Source: Pyrrhoderma lamaoense
Lineage: Eukaryota; Basidiomycota; Agaricomycetes; Hymenochaetales; Hymenochaetaceae
Assembly (NCBI GenBank): GCA_002794735.1
Contig: NBAZ01000006.1
Coordinates: forward strand, 930,001-994,000
Reading direction: 5' to 3'
DNA: 64,000 bases
A model generated the notes under the pieces. The model was not told the origin of the DNA, did no database searches, and saw only the letters and a list, made by a program, of their open reading frames with translations. The position numbers and the translations under genes are program-made. The stretch's first letter is position 1. Each line of letters begins with the position of its first letter. Positions 62,373 to 64,000 of this stretch are shown here, piece after piece.

Positions 62373-63089
62373 ACATGCATGTCATAATGAAGTTGTTATT
62401 CTCGGTTCGGGTTTGGGTAAAAACTTTGCTGTATTTTTAGAATTTTCACAGCCGACGTCTGTATGATTTACAACTCTACCAGTATGTTTCTCAAAAAGAT
62501 GCTATATCTGGAAGAAATCAAGGATCAAAACCCGACATAGAAGAATATTTATATAGGTGCTGTGCAGTCCGTTCTGCTGCGATCTAACAAAACACCCAAG
62601 GATCATACTTTTCTTCCTTCTTTTGGAAATGATGGCGACGACCGTTGCGCGTTTTCATGGCTTTCTGCGAGGGACAGAATAAATTTTTCCAATCAATCAC
62701 ATTTCCGCTCACCAGCCCCATATCATAGATTCCTACAACACATGAACATATGGCCGATGTGGGAATTATTCTATGGTAGAAATTACTATCGTGTTCTTGG
62801 CCCTGAACATCTTATGAGTGTGTCTATTGGGCTATGCACAACTCGTTGTGATTAGGCACGATAGAAATCCTGAAAGCTGTTAACAATTACTCTCACCATT
62901 TTCGTCGAAGTTTACTCTCTGAAACAAAATTATTTAGATAATTTGAATACGTATGCCTATGTCTATGATATATAAGAGGGAGAACATATGCTCTTTTTGT
63001 TCCATCAGTTGAGTTGATCTCATTCGATTATCGTCTTATCAATTTGTTCTCCTTGTTGCCTCTTTTAAATTTTCCTCAAGCAATCGACA
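62373..63089. promoter_or_regulatory. Upstream region of the secreted repeat protein with TATA box
   Basis: TATATAAG at 62969-62976 lies about 115-120 nt before the start codon. An open frame 62562-62855 has no family signal. Confidence 0.45.
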
Positions 63090-64000
63090 ATGTTTGCTCG
63101 TAGTTCATTCCTCTCTTTCTTGGCTACCCCAGTCATCTTGAGTCTCTACGTTCTCAACGTCTTCTCCAGTATGTATCTACCTCCCTTAAACTGTTCTAGT
63201 ACATGAACTAGATCAAGTTATGAGGAATACTAAGCTTAGAAAACTATCATACTCATATATCACTGTTAGTGCCGCTTAATGGAGATCTCTCCCGCAGACA
63301 GATTGGAGACTTACAATGCAACCTTGACCGTCTTGCTGTCATCGCCAGTGTAGGACAGACGATCTCAAATATACAGCAGATCGCTTCCGTTGGCTCTTCG
63401 TAAGTGCACTACTATCTCTCTTTGCCCTCCTCCATTTGTTTTGTATCCCTCCTCGACCTGTGTTCCCCCCATCTTTATGTCCTATAAACTTGATTGAACT
63501 AGTACACCTTTACTCTTTTTCATAGTCAGTTATTTTCAGGAAGCAATGTAACTGATACACTCCACTTTGATTTTTGATTCTAAACAGGGACCCAGCGGTA
63601 ACTAATGCAACTACGACAGCCCTCAATGGTCTTAGCAGTGCTGAATCTGGAATCCAGACGATCTTGGAGGCAATCTTTGCAGGCCAGAAAGCTCCAGCAG
63701 ATGCTCGCGACCAAGTCGGTGATGGTTTGACTGTAGCTCAGAATGCTCTCGATAGTATCAATTCGTGAGTAGAGCTTTTCATGATGACCACATGCTTTAA
63801 TTATCTTTCTCTGACTGGAATATCTTGATGAACTGCTCCGTTGAACGTACCCTTTTCGAATGATGAAAATGGTGATGAAATTCAACGACATATACTACAT
63901 GCATTTTTATATACAGGACTGACCCTGCGGTTACATCCGCTGTGAGCACCGCTGAGAGCTCCCTTCATGACGCTGAGGTTGCAGCTGATGATGTTGTTGA
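63090..64000 (+). CDS. Secreted helical repeat protein, truncated by the window edge
   Basis: Exons 63090..63168, 63270..63399, 63588..63764, 63917..>64000. Signal sequence MFARSSFLSFLATPVILSLY then NVFS; the mature part may begin after a dibasic site (SRR/QIGDLQCNLDRLAVIAS). Downstream are Ala/Ser/Thr-rich amphipathic helices. Exons 3 and 4 both open with the same motif (S-S/T-DPAVT-N/S-A), each through a phase-2 junction, suggesting exon duplication. This composition is common in small secreted proteins of Agaricomycetes, somewhat like hydrophobic-surface-binding (HsbA-type) proteins, but I do not assign a family. The 3' end is not in the window. Confidence 0.75.

Overview
The window looks like nuclear DNA of a wood- or litter-decaying basidiomycete (Agaricomycetes). 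The evidence is dense short genes on both strands, many 45-100 nt introns, a class II (manganese) peroxidase, two genes of the fungal clampless1 (Clp1) family, and single-copy eukaryotic housekeeping genes. I see no transposon, virus, CRISPR array or prokaryotic-style operon. Splice models were built by hand from GT/AG (twice GC/AG) signals, reading phase and family knowledge. They have not been tested against transcripts or databases.

Layout: 0.7-4.5 kb, all minus: ISD11 (Fe-S assembly), a tail-anchored protein, a small secreted protein. 4.8 kb: tRNA-Gln with a short intron. 5.2-8.3 kb, plus: a long low-complexity coiled-coil protein. 9.7-11.5 kb, minus: a broken Clp1-like paralogue, divergent from an unknown gene at 12.0-13.3 kb. 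13.7-17.9 kb: EMC2 (plus) tail-to-tail with SYF2 (minus). 19.3-25.9 kb, plus: an amino-acid transporter and the trifunctional folate gene FOL1. 26.1-32.5 kb, minus: exopolyphosphatase PPX1, a type-II NADH dehydrogenase, a short-type manganese peroxidase. 34.3-38.2 kb, minus: a doubtful small gene, a Gfo/Idh/MocA oxidoreductase, ribosomal protein eS30. 38.5-47.8 kb, plus: a small unknown gene, a SAP-domain protein, an intact Clp1-like gene, a low-complexity protein. 48 kb: tRNA-Asp. 49.5 kb, minus: a single-pass membrane protein with a PPPY motif. 52.5 kb, plus: an NT-C2 protein. 56.9-58.8 kb: mitochondrial bL28m and an RnpA-like protein, head-to-head. 59.2-61.3 kb, minus: a DHA2-type MFS transporter. 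61.8 kb, plus: RNA polymerase III subunit Rpc11. 63.1 kb to the edge, plus: a secreted repeat protein.

The genes do not form one pathway. Mitochondrial functions recur (ISD11, NADH dehydrogenase, bL28m, RnpA-like protein), and the peroxidase sits beside the NADH dehydrogenase and a sugar/diol-type oxidoreductase, but nothing shows co-regulation. The most useful observations are: the pair of Clp1-family genes; the RnpA-like protein sharing a 168-bp promoter region with bL28m; a 7-nt microexon in RPC11; two GC-AG introns; and three clear single-base frame breaks, each fitting loss of one G on the coding strand. One break is in essential eS30, so consensus errors must be excluded before any of these genes is called a pseudogene.
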